A DNA stretch of 64,000 bases, from positions 53,297,899-53,361,898 of the forward strand of contig CP136067.1 in NCBI GenBank assembly GCA_032622095.1, in the 5' to 3' direction. Positions 11,371 to 22,200 of the stretch are shown one piece after another. Source of the stretch: Siphonodentalium dalli (Eukaryota > Mollusca > Scaphopoda > Gadilida > Siphonodentaliidae). A program made the translations under genes and the position numbers. Numbering within the stretch: position 1 is the first letter of the stretch; each line of letters opens with the position of its first letter. A model generated the notes under the pieces. The model did no database searches. It was not told the origin of the DNA and saw only the letters and a program-made list of their open reading frames with translations.

Positions 11371-11428
11371 CTACTGGTTGCGGATCATACGGGCCAGATC
11401 AGGCTGGGTAACCTTGTCAAACTCCAAC
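11371..11428 (-). pseudogene. 3' tail of a third core gene
   Basis: Just upstream (in - strand direction) of the capsid-like frame, an open frame emerges from the right-arm boundary and ends DLARMIRNQ followed by a stop at 11371-11373. Only about 18 codons survive before the ~180-bp repeat begins near 11429. It fits the last codons of another gene of the same block; product unknown. Confidence 0.35.
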
Positions 11429-12151
11429 GAAAAATGTCATATTTTACCCAACACACGACTTACGCCCAATTTTTAAACAGCTCGATAAGTTTATGTGACC
11501 TAGTTCATGATTTTTAGATGGACTGGTGGTGGCACAAGAAGAATCCACATGAATAGTCCCGTGGCTGCTATGGTTATGCCTACGCATGCGATTTAGCAAC
11601 GAAAAATGACATTTTTTTTAATATTTTGACCCCACGCACGACTTACGCCCAATTTTTGAACAGCTTGACAGGCGTATGTGAGCCCGTTTGCGATTTCTAG
11701 ATGGAATAGTGGTGGTACAAGATGAATCCACAAGGATAGCCCCGTGGCCGCTGTGGTTATGCTAACATAAGTAATTTAGCAACGAAAATTGTCCTATTTT
11801 TACCCCATGCACGAATTATGCCCAATTTTTGAACAGCTGGACAAGTTTATGTGACCTCGATTGTGATTTCTAGATGGACTAGTGATGGCACAAGAAGAAT
11901 CACAAGGATAGCCCCGTGGCTGCTATGGTGATGCCAACGCAGACGACTTAGCAACGAAAAATGACCCTTTTTTCATTATTTTGACCTAGTTTGTGATTTC
12001 TAGATGGACTAGTGATGACACAAGAAGAATCCACAAGGATAGCCCCATGGCTGCTATGGTTATGCCTACGCAGGCGATTTAGCAACGAAAAATTACCTTT
12101 TTTCAATATTTTGACCCCACGCACGACTTACGCCCAATTTTTGAACAGCTG

Positions 12152-12152
<1 letters not shown>

Positions 12153-12190
<38 letters not shown>
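12153..12190. repeat. (TA)n microsatellite inside a right-arm unit
   Basis: Alternating TA run following GAACAGCTG; the unit resumes as AGCTGGACAG, so the microsatellite grew or inserted at the CAGCTG site of the repeat. Confidence 0.85.
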
Positions 12191-12194
<4 letters not shown>

Positions 12195-13014
12195 TAGCTG
12201 GACAGACGTATGTGAACTAGTTTGTGATTTCTAGATGGACAAATGGTGGCATCCATAAGGATAACCCCTTGGCTGTTGTGGTTATGAATCCATAAGTAAT
12301 TTAGCAACGAAATATTTCCTATTTTTAACCCCACGCTCGACTTACGCCCAATATTTGAACAGCTGAAGGGGCGTATGTGACTTGGTTTGTGATTTCTAGA
12401 TGGAGTAGTGGTGGCATAAGGAGAATCCACAAGGATAGCCCCGTGGCTGCTTACATAGGAAATTTAGCAACGAAAATTGTCCTATTTTACCCCACGCACG
12501 ACTTTCGCCCAATTTTTGAACAGCTAGACAAGTAATGTGACCTAGTTTGTGATTTTTCGATGGAATAGTGGTGGCGGAAGAAAAATGAACAAGGATAGCC
12601 CCGTGGCTGCTATGGTTGTTATGCCTACGCAGACGATTTAGCAACGAAAAATGAAAAAAATTTCATTATTTTGACCCCACGCACGACTTACGCCCAATGT
12701 TTGAACAGTTGGAAGGGCGAATGTTACTTGATTTGTGATTTCTAGATGGACTAGTGGTGGCACAAGAAGAATCCACAAGGATAACCCCGTGGCTGCTATG
12801 GTTATGCCTACGCAGGCGATTTACCAACGAAACATGTTTTTTTTTTCAATATTTTGTTCACACGCACGACTTACGTCCAATTTGTGAACAGCTGGACGGG
12901 CGCATGTTACTTGATTTGTGATTCTAGATGGACTAGTGGCTGTATATGAATGATCCACAAGGATAGCCCCGTGGCTGTTATGTTTATGCCAACGCAGGCG
13001 ATTTAGCAACATAT

Positions 13015-13375
13015 CCTCCCGCAAATACTCACATAAACGACCTATAATTTTAATTAGGTACATAAAGTGATTATTTGCTTCTGAAATAAGTAGATAATGG
13101 AGTCATAGTCGTCATTTCGTGTTATGGTGCGAGCCACAGTTAAAACACATATAATGAGGGTGCACCCGAAAAGTCGTGGGTTGGCTTATTTTTGTCATTG
13201 TCCGCATATAATCTGCTTAGAATCGCCTTTATATGAGTCGTTAATGTGATTAAACGTATCATTTTCAGCACAATATCGACTCAAAATAGGCACCTTTTAA
13301 GCAGATTATATACCTAAAATATTTTACTTATAAGCAAATAATGAGCTGGTTATAAGGAGAACAGGCTCCATGGAA
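13015..13375 (-). repeat. Arm spacer module, right-arm copy A
   Basis: Inverted copy of 9877-10234, including the hairpin (about 13207-13308) and the segment GTCGTCATTTCGTGTTATGG. Relative to copy B it lacks one base around 13148 (ACATATAATGAG versus ACATGTTAATGAG). Confidence 0.75.
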
Positions 13376-14209
13376 TAAGCAACGAAAAATTTCCTATTAT
13401 TACCCCATGCACGATTTACGCCCAATTTTTGAACAGGTGAACAAGTTTATATGACCTAGTTTGTATAGAGAATTTAGCAACGAAAAATGTAATATTTTAC
13501 CCCGCGCACGACTTACGCCCAATTTTTGAACAGCTCGACAAGTTTATGTGACCTAGTTTGTGATTTTTAGATGGACTGGTAGTGGCACAAGAAGAATCCA
13601 CAAGGATATCCCCGTTGCTGCTATGGTTATGCCCACGCAGGCGAGTTTAGCAACGAAAAAATTACCCTTTTTTCATTATTGTGACCCCACGCACGACTTA
13701 TGTCCAATTTTTGAACAGCTGGACGGGAGCATGTTACTTGATTTGTGATTTCTAGATGGAATAGTGGTGGCACAAGAAGAATCCACAAGGATGACCCCGT
13801 GGCTGCTATGGTTATGCCTACGCAGGCGATTTCTGAGCTGCGAAAAAATACCTTTTTTTCAATATTTTGACCCCACGCACGACTTACGACCAATTTTTGA
13901 ACAGCTGGACAGGCGTTTGTCAACCAGTTTGTGATTTCTAGATGGACTAGTGGTGGCACAAGGAGAATCCACAAGGATAGCCCCTTGGATGGTATGGTTA
14001 TGCCTACGAAGGCGATTTAGCAACGAAAAATTTCTTTTTTTCAATATTTTGTCCACACGCACGACTTACGCCCAATTTCTGAACAGCTGGACGGGTGCAT
14101 GTTACTTGATTTGTGATTTCTAGATGGACTAGTGGTTGTATAAGAAGGATCGACAAGGATAGCCCCGTGGCTGTTATGTTTATGCCAACGCAGGCGATTT
14201 ATCAACATA

Positions 14210-14575
14210 TGCTCGCGAAAATACTCACATAATCGACCTATAATTTTAATTAGGTACATAAAGTGATTATTTGCTTCTGAAATAAGTAGATAATGGAGTC
14301 ATAGTCGTCATTTCGTGTTATGGTGCGAGCCACAGTTAAAACACATGTTAATGAGGGTGCACCTGAAAAGTCGTGGGTTGGCTTATTTTTGTCATTGTCC
14401 TCATATAATCTGCTTAGAATCGCCTCTTTATGAGTCGATAATGTGACTAAACGTCTCATTTTCAGCATATTATCGACTCAAAATGAGCCGCTTCTAAGCA
14501 GATTATATACCTAAACTACTTTCCTTATAATCAAATAATGTGCTGGTTTTCAGGAGAACAGGCCGCAATAAGCAA
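14210..14575 (-). repeat. Arm spacer module, right-arm copy B
   Basis: Second inverted copy, ending AGGAGAACAGGCCGCAATAA, the exact inverse of the start of the left copy. Holds a 72-codon - strand frame (14468-14250) parallel to that of the left copy. Whether this reflects coding or merely high DNA identity cannot be told here. Confidence 0.75.
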
Positions 14576-15264
14576 CGAAAAATGTCCTATTATTACCCCA
14601 TGCACGATTTACGCCCAAGTTTTGAACAGGTGGACAAGTTTATGTGACCTAGTTTGCATAGGGAATTTAGCAACGGAAAATGTCATATTTTACCCCACGC
14701 ACGACTTACCGCCCAATTTTTGAACAGTTCGACAAGTTTATGTGACCTAGATGGACTGGTAGTGGCACAAGAAGAATCCACAAGGATAGCCCCGTGGCTG
14801 CTATGGTTATGCCTACGCGGGCGATTTAGCAACGAAAAATGACTTTTTTTTCATTATTTTGACCCCACGCACGACTTACGCCCAATTTTTGGACAGCTGG
14901 ACTGGCGCATGTTACTTGATTTGTGATTTCTAGATGGACTAATGGTGGCACAAGAAGAATCCACAAGGATAGCCCCTTGGCTGGTGTGGTAACGAATCCA
15001 TAAGTCATTTAGCAACGAAAAATGTCCTATTTTTAACCCACGCACGACTTACGCCCAATTTTTGAACAGCTGGACGGGCGTATGTGACTTGGTTTGTGAT
15101 TTTTAGATGGACTAGTGGTGGCACAAGAAGAATCCAAAGGGATGGCCCCGTAGCTGCCGTGGTTATGCAGACATAGGCGATTTAGTAACGATTATAATTA
15201 TATTTTGAGAACTGGGAACTAGGAACTGGGAACTAGTAACGGAATTCATGGAGCTAGTATTTAG

Positions 15265-17961
15265 TGTGAAATGTATTGTTAAATTTTTTGATCTGAAATT
15301 GCCATCAGTTGGAACATTCAAGTTTTTTACTGAAATTTCATTCCATTCTCAAATTATAATGTTTAATAATATACCAAGATTACTGTGGAAAAGTCCATTA
15401 TTTGCTAAATTGTATACGTATACAATGTGTTCATTTTTTTCATTTGCGCGTACATTGTACATATATGGTTCCGGATTCCAGCTGGAATTTACTTATCGAA
15501 TTCAATTTTCCTCATGTCATAACTCCTGCCTCAGCCACAACTAGAATGTCAACATTATCGACTGGACAAATTAACAACAGATCACATATATAAAATATAT
15601 GCCATATTATTTACCATTTGAAAGAGAAAGCTCCAAAACAGTGATTTGTCAACTTATCCGGTGTAATAAACTGTGAACATGTTTTTGTTGCGTTACCGAA
15701 CTGTTTTTGTGCTTAACCGTTTGAACACTGACGTCCCACAGCAATCGAACCCTGGCCCACAAATTAACGATTTGGGTAAGGCGAGCCCTGTGGCAAATTC
15801 CTAACTTATGTTCCAACATTTTTGGTGTTAAAATTACTACATCATACCATAGATCTACTTGAGAATTAAAAAAAAGTGTTGTTAATTTTGATTTCCTGCC
15901 ATTTGGAACCGAAACATTTATTTTTTGCTGAAAAATCGCTCTTTTTCACAGAAATATGTTTTTTTCAAACATTTTCATTCAAACGGATATTGCAATAATA
16001 CCGAAATATTTAATCCATATGGCGTAGTATTAATATCTGACAATCATGTGTAGAAAGAAGTTAACAGAAATTTTAAACGTTTGCGAGACACTGGATTATA
16101 GCTACCCCCCCCCCCCCCCCCAAATACGTTTTGGTCGAAAAATTACATATTTATAATAAAGACATTACAACATTTTCTTTTTCTAATTGTTCTTAATGGG
16201 ACCCAGTATGCATTGTCAACTGAAAGGTTGGTCCAGATATACCGTGTAATTTATTACAGGTATGTTCAGGCTTCCAGACCCCCAATTACAACAACAACAT
16301 ATTTTATTAATAAGAGGTACATGTGCTTATGCATGCATTAACATCGATGTTGTATTACTAAAATATTTGTTATAAATAAATAACACATGCCAAACTATAT
16401 AATTCATATGGCTCAGTCGTTATATGGACATCACATGTAGAAAGAATTTGACAGAAATTTTGAACGGTTTGCGAGATATTGGATTTTAGCTAATGCTCCC
16501 CCGAACACGTCATCGAACAATACATATTTATGATAACGACAAAACACACTTTTTGATTGATTCTAATGGGACCAAATCATGATTCATGTGATGAAAACCA
16601 GATCACAGACACCACGAGCGTGGTTAAAGATGCATCAGGCTTTTAAAAAAAAACAGTTACAACAACAACAACACATTTTATTTATAACATGTAATTTTTT
16701 ATTAATATATAACGACTTTGTAGAACTGAAGTATTTGTTATATACGACACATAATGTATACTAACATATATAGAGAACAAAATCATTGTTGCTGCCATAT
16801 AGTGATTATTCACTCCCTCTAAATCGACCAAAATAAAAAAAATGGAAAATGTATTTTATATCTCAGAAACTATTCTGACCAAGGTGGCAAGCGCGTTGTA
16901 TTGAGGTCCCCCTACACTATTATTGGAGCGGCCAAATATCAAAAGGGGTCGGATACCCCTACCCTGTGTAGAACAAGTTGAAACCAACTTGTTCTGGAAG
17001 GTAAATCTATATCATTTATGAAAATGATTCTTGGCCTTGTTGGAACTTGTGGCAGCTATGTTTGGTAAGACTATTTGTGAATGTACCCTATATACCGAAA
17101 ATTTAGCCTATTTTCAGCGGCTGACAAACAGTACACAATTTGGTTAAAAGATAACCAAATCACAATAAACAGAAATATGTATTTGTTATTATGGGGCACA
17201 TGGTGATACTAGATCCGAACGTTCTGATATTTTCTGGGTTTTTTGTGAGATTTCGCGACGTCTTGGTAGAAAGCGTAACATTCTGCCTAACACCATGGCA
17301 TGCAGGGTTTACCTCCCTTGATGACTCGGTAAGAAAGGAAAGTATGACTGTCGCGCGTCAACTCTGTACAAAACTAGCACGGTGGACCGACCCAGCCCAT
17401 CTTATCATATATGTTTGGAAAGAGTGATATCGGGAGGTTCTGATATTATTATCCTGTCACTACAAATATTGAAATAATAGGAAAAAAGTTACCCCTCCCC
17501 AATGTCATAAAATTCGAAATGCAGTTATCGTGAATTTCCATCCACATTCACTATTATAATAGTATCGAAATCCAAGATGGCGTCCAATATGGCGGTTAGT
17601 ATTAATTTTAAGACTTAGTGAAGGGACATACAAAAAATCCAGAAATGGAACGTTCCCAGTGGCAAAATGTATATAATTGTAATTATTATATAGAATGACA
17701 TTTCATATCAAACATTAGTTTCACCGTTAGTATATACCTCTTATCAATAATTAATAGGCAAAAATTTATCACTACGTCCAATATCATAAAATTCGAAATA
17801 AAGTTATCGCGTGGGATTGGAACCACGAATGATAGCATAATGCGCAATATAGTTTTTTATTTAATGTAGAGCACATCTACGTATTGACATGTGGAAATTG
17901 CCATCCAGATTCGTTATTAGAAGAGTGTCATAATCCAAGATTCAAACTTAGTGAACGGACA
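15265..17961. other. Intergenic, diverged duplications, no gene recognised
   Basis: Two diverged tandem segments are visible. ATTTTAAACGTTTGCGAGACA (near 16070) and its relative near 16455 lie about 385 bp apart, both followed by GGATT-TAGCTA and later TTCTAATGGGACC-type sequence. CATAAAATTCGAAAT (near 17508 and 17791) with a following CCATCCA-ATTC forms a second pair. A 17-bp C run lies at 16105-16121. No gene, RNA or transposon end recognised. Confidence 0.45.
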
Positions 17962-18112
17962 TACATGGTATCAACATGGTATCAACCTAACTAAATTTAA
18001 CCCCGGTACTTGTACCCACGTATACCTGGTATCTACCAAAGTAAACGCTCGTATACCTGTAACAAAGTATACCAAAGTTCACCCAGGTAATTTTGGACAT
18101 TTTACAAGGGCA
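17962..18112. repeat. GGTA/TACC-rich repeat fragment
   Basis: ATGGTATCAACATGGTATCA, ACCTGGTATCTACC and TATACCAAAGTTCACC give the same vocabulary as the palindrome at 4537-4978, but without a clear hairpin. Confidence 0.5.
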
Positions 18113-19056
18113 TTGTTCCCATGTAGGGTGAGTGCGAACGCAAACCCCATGACGCATAACTCATGCATGCAGTCGAGTTATCCGCATAATTATGGGATAA
18201 TCGTAAGATCATCCAAACTAAAGTGCAATGGTAAGGACTCGCCTATATGGAGCTAAAATATATGCTTTATCGATTTACCGTGATTCGAGTAGTTCATAGT
18301 TTGTAGCATATCTTAATAACCCCTCTTCTATCGACATCACAATATATAAAAGCTATTATAAATAGATAGCTCGTCAATTTGTGACACAAAGAAAACAGTT
18401 CTGAGGAATTATTTATTACGTGACTTTCTTTCAATTAATAAATTCATGCGACTAAACAAGTCGCAAGATTATAATAGAGAACTGTATCTTATGTGTTAAA
18501 GTGGAGCCGTCAGAGATCAGAAAGTATCTCAAAACTGACAGAAAATACGTTTATTTAAATTCGTGTCAGTTACACTTTAAACCAATGTAAATGTACTGTG
18601 GTAAGCCTCGGTTTTAAATCGTTATATATATATCTATCTATCTATTAGGCCATATAAACTTAATAGTTTGTTTCTCAGGGATTTTTTTTTTCAAAGTGAT
18701 GAGGGAGGCAGTTATTTATATTTATTATTTTTTTCAAATTAATTTTGTGGTGAGGCAGGTATTTATTTATAAAGTATTTACTGGAATCCCATATTAAACA
18801 GTAATACTGAATATGGGCAATATACCGAAGCAGGGAAGCTGACCATCATATATCCCCTTAATAATCTAGAATTGTAATAAAGTTGCATAGAGGAAACAGT
18901 TTGAGTTATTCACTCATGATGATGTGGAAACTACATCGGTGAAATTTGATGTAACTCAGGGTGACCACCAACCAGATCAAGCTGTATTGGAAGGAGTTCC
19001 ACTGGACTACATATTAATTGATAATATAAAATCACAACAATAATTTATGAAATAAA
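18113..19056. other. Intergenic, nothing recognised
   Basis: AT-rich; a short (ATCT)n tract lies at about 18630-18645. No gene recognised. Confidence 0.4.
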
Positions 19057-19330
19057 AGGTTTATTTTCTAATTAATCACAGACTTTAATAAAAATCTTGA
19101 AGTTTGAAATAGTGCTGATCCACAAACCAGAGTGCATTACATACAATAGCCACACACTGCCGACCCACACTGTCAACGCTATCCGTTTGGAAGATCACTT
19201 TCACTTTGTTTTCACCTAATCAGTCAATGATTGAATGAATTAACTGCACAATTCGTCACGTTTGTTTTTCACATTTGTCTTACTGGGCAACACCACCTCC
19301 TTGCAACATGTCATCAGCACTGAGAATACA

Positions 19331-19615
19331 TCAACTAGTTCTTCCGATTTCTTCTTTGGTCACTCGAACTTGAAAATATCGTCCGAAAAATTGCGTGACT
19401 TCAGAAAACATGATGATCATGATGTCTCCTGCAACTGTGTCAAAGTCCCCTGTTTTCGTTTTTGAAACAACCAGGTCAAAATCATCGTCAATGTCTTTCG
19501 TGGACATGAAATCACCAGCCATTTGACGAAAAGTTTTTGATCTGTTGACTGATATAATTGTCCATTTGCCTTCCGATGCATTCTGCACGATAGAAATGTT
19601 CATCAAAGTCGCCAT
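19331..19615 (-). CDS. Hypothetical 94-residue protein, unrecognised
   Basis: The frame starts MATLMNISIVQNASEGK at 19615 and ends at 19331. It is acidic in the middle (KDIDDDFDLV) and shows no signal peptide or membrane segment. A second open stretch on the same strand (about 19219-19085, containing VGRQCVAIVCNALWF) follows after intervening stops, and AATAAA occurs on this strand near 19050. It may be one decayed mobile-element gene; the GRQCVA motif loosely resembles the cysteine region of deubiquitinase-like proteins found in such elements. The frame begins right beside the satellite at 19640. Low confidence that it is functional. Confidence 0.25.
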   Translation of the reverse strand: MATLMNISIVQNASEGKWTIISVNRSKTFRQMAGDFMSTKDIDDDFDLVVSKTKTGDFDTVAGDIMIIMFSEVTQFFGRYFQVRVTKEEIGRTS

Positions 19616-19639
19616 TTTGTTATTATTTTAAACAGGAAG

Positions 19640-20460
19640 TCCGCACGGGTCATTTCAAGGTCAAACGCCCGAGTATCACGGGATTTCGATGAAACTTGGT
19701 ATGTGGGGGTACTTTCGGCCGGGGAGTGGCATCGGCCTATTAATTTGCCCGTGCGACGTGACCTTGACCTTGAAATCGGGTAATTTCAAGGTCCAACGCC
19801 CGAGTATCACGGGATTTCGATGAAACTTGGTATGTGGGGATACTTTCGGTCGGGGAGTGGCATAGGCCTATTAATTTGCCCGTGCGATGCTACCTTGACC
19901 TTGAAATCGGGCCATTTCAAGATCAAACGCCCAAATATCACGGGATTTCGATGAAATTTGGTATGTGGGGGTTCTTTCGGCCGGGGAGTGGCATAGGCCT
20001 AATAATTTGCCCGTGCGACGCGACCTTGACTTTGAAATCGGGTCATTTCAAGGTCAAACGCCCGAGTATCACGGGATTTCGATGAAAATTAGTGTCTGGG
20101 ACACTTTCGTATGGGGAGTGTCGTAAGCCTATTCGTTTGCCCGTGCGATGTGACATTGACCTTGAAATCTGGTCAATTCAAGGTCAAATCGCGAATTTTG
20201 ATGGGGTTTCGACGAAATTTGATACGTGCGGTTACTTTTGTCCACTGAGTGTTTTGGACGGGTCAAATCTTGACCCCGACCTGACCATGACCTTCAAAAT
20301 GATCAAGTCAAGGTCAAATCGGGTAAAACCGGATGGATTTCGACGGGTACTTTTGTCGGGTACTTTTGTCCTGGCAGTGTTTTGGACGGGTCAAATCGTG
20401 ACCCCACCTGACCTTGACCTTCAAAATGGACAATTCAAGGTCAATTCGCGCATCAATACC
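19640..20460 (+). repeat. 131-bp satellite, seven monomers, with paired AAGGTCA half-sites
   Basis: The landmark CATTTCAAGGTCAAACG or variants begins at 19651, 19782, 19913, 20044, 20174, 20304 and 20431, so spacing is 131, 131, 131, 130, 130 and 127. Each monomer carries GACCTTGA on one side and TTCAAGGTCA on the other, separated by about 6 bp, giving an inverted pair. TCAAGGTCA is the extended half-site bound by ERR and FTZ-F1/SF-1 nuclear receptors. The 162-codon frame at 20092-20580 is a reading of this array and is not called. Confidence 0.9.
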
Positions 20461-20589
20461 ATAGTTTATTATTGTAGCTACACATCAGTTCACAAATATA
20501 CCCATCCAGACCAATTGTGTAAAATAACAAGGTTCATTGAACATTCGATCGATCCAATCATCCAATTTACAGTTCTATAAGTTGTATTC

Positions 20590-20800
20590 GTGGTACCGTG
20601 GTATACCAATATGTTTTCAATCTATGTACAATGGTTTACCTTGGTACACGCCTGATGACCATATGCACCGTGGTCTACCAAGGTTTTTGTTTTATTATAT
20701 GTACCAGGGTTGACTGTGATATACCGTGGTATGCTGTGGTAATTCTGTATAAAAAGTACCACGGTTTTACCATACCATGTTAAGAGCATAGCACAATGCT
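20590..20800. repeat. GGTA/TACC palindrome-rich repeat, left part
   Basis: CCGTGGTATACCA, ATGGTTTACCTTGGTACACG, CACCGTGGTCTACCA and GATATACCGTGGTATG resemble one arm of the hairpin at 4537-4978. It is split from 22201-22915 by the element at 20809-22200. Confidence 0.6.
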
Positions 20801-20808
20801 GGTTACCA

Positions 20809-22200
20809 CAGGGGGGGGGTGGGTAGTACAAAAAATTCAGGACGGTATGCATCTGGCATTTTCGGGAACCCACAACCCCCCCCCCCAACCTGCAAAACAA
20901 ATTTTGACACCCACCCCCCCCCCCCCCAAATTTCAGTAATTTTGGTCCGAAACAGCATAAAACCCTACATAACCACTGGGAACTTATCACATTTAGTCCA
21001 AATGACGGTTTAACCAGATTTAGCACCTATGTTTTAATGACAAATTAAAATTGATTTTTTTCAAATGGTGACTGATACTAAGGTATTTTCTCTACCACAT
21101 GCATGTATCAATAGTTTCCATGTCAGTGCCTGACCATAATATGCATCCAATTTTACACACAAAAAATATACATATCCAGTGAGATATCATTTTCCCATAA
21201 AAGCTACCGTATTACATGAACCAAACATGTTTGAATATTTGGCTGTAATACCTTTTTAGCTGATAGCATTAATATCTCAGGACAACAAACTCAATCTTTA
21301 CTTTCGAGTCACTGCTGACATTTTGTAGACACGTCGTGACATTTCAGTTGTTAAGCTCCAATTCAAATAGAGTTGACAAATTTTGATATTAGATAAACAC
21401 AGAGAAGAGATTTACCAGGCTGCAATTGGAACAGTTATTTGATCAATTGCTGATAATAGCAAGCTTAGGTCCACAAGGATACACTCAATTCCATAATTTA
21501 TAACTATTTTCTGATTAGTCAGCATTATTCCATACCATTTTTGTTAGTCTACTGGTGCAGTTACTATACCAGACTTGGATACTTTAGGTGTTGTGGGAGT
21601 AACAGATATAGTCATCTGAGTTTATAGATATGCAAATAATTCACTGATTGACTCGATGTACTGATAACACACAATGCACACAATGATCAAGGCTTAAGTG
21701 CCTTAGTTTCACCAGGAAAAGTATATTTTCAGTTTTACATTTCTCGAAGCTCTTTGTTTATGTTTCATAAGTCATCAAGGAAAACCCTAATTTATTTAGG
21801 TCCTACGTTTTCTAAACTGTTTTATTTACAATATTGAATAAGTTTTCACACTGGCCAAAAGCCTGTTTTTAATAATTATATATGATTCCAGATTGTTTTC
21901 TTTCTAAAAATGTCCATGTCGGGGTTTTTTTCCGAATGGTGTCAGGAAGGAAGTTTTGACACCGTCCCATATGCAACATGCCATTGCCACTCAGGCCCAA
22001 ATGAGTTCCCAGTACCATACATATGTTGATTTAACAGTTATAATATGTTTTAAACTGTTACAAATATCAAATATAGGCTCAAACTGTCTTTAGTGTAACA
22101 AAAAATTGCACGAGGTTGTAAAAAATGTGTTTTTTGCCTCTTTCACCGCCCACCCCGGCATACCTTCCTGCAACTGTTTTTATTACCCCCCCCCCCCCCC
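20809..22200 (-). mobile_element. 1.4-kb non-autonomous element with G/C-run termini (hAT-like), copy 1
   Basis: The left end is CAGGGGGGGGG and the right end a 15-base C run preceded by GGCATACCTTCCTGCAA. The octamer GGTTACCA flanks both sides (20801-20808 and 22201-22208), consistent with an 8-bp target duplication. An inverted relative lies at 40821-42505 in an API5 intron, sharing ATTTGTAACAGTTTAAAACA, CATGTTGCATATRGGACGGT and other blocks. No transposase. The duplication sits in GGTACC-rich DNA, so chance contributes somewhat. Confidence 0.6.

Larger units (their letters stand above)
11429..15195 (-). repeat. Right arm: about 17 inverted units of the ~180-bp repeat
   Basis: Reverse-complement counterpart of the left arm: the marker CACGCACGACTTACGCCC recurs from about 11450 to 15043. 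The arm includes a (TA)n microsatellite at about 12153-12190 that interrupts one unit. A block holding several units plus the spacer module is repeated with an offset of about 1.19 kb (about 12848 versus 14041), so the right arm has undergone a higher-order tandem duplication absent from the left arm. Confidence 0.9.
6670..15255. mobile_element. 8.6-kb foldback transposon with 9-bp target duplication
   Basis: The element starts AGCTCCATGAATTCCG at 6670 and ends with the exact inverse, CGGAATTCATGGAGCT, at 15255. The ninemer AGTATTTAG lies immediately outside both ends (6661-6669 and 15256-15264), a perfect target-site duplication. The ends continue as inverted copies of a short ACTAGTTCCCAGTTCC-type subrepeat, then as arrays of a ~180-bp repeat: forward at 6730-9876 and inverted at 11429-15195. 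A ~1.05-kb core (10383-11428) holds broken virus-type genes. Tandem-repeat arms plus a 9-bp duplication match Foldback/MULE-type elements rather than canonical Polintons (6-bp duplication). No transposase is visible. Confidence 0.85.

Noticed and set aside
10390-11428. Functional viral genes in the foldback core
   Set aside because: Each is truncated or frameshifted and the ATPase lacks a key P-loop glycine; they are relics.
20092-20580. 162-codon + strand frame
   Set aside because: It reads through the 131-bp satellite, whose period is not a multiple of three. No domain, and it repeats itself in shifted frames.
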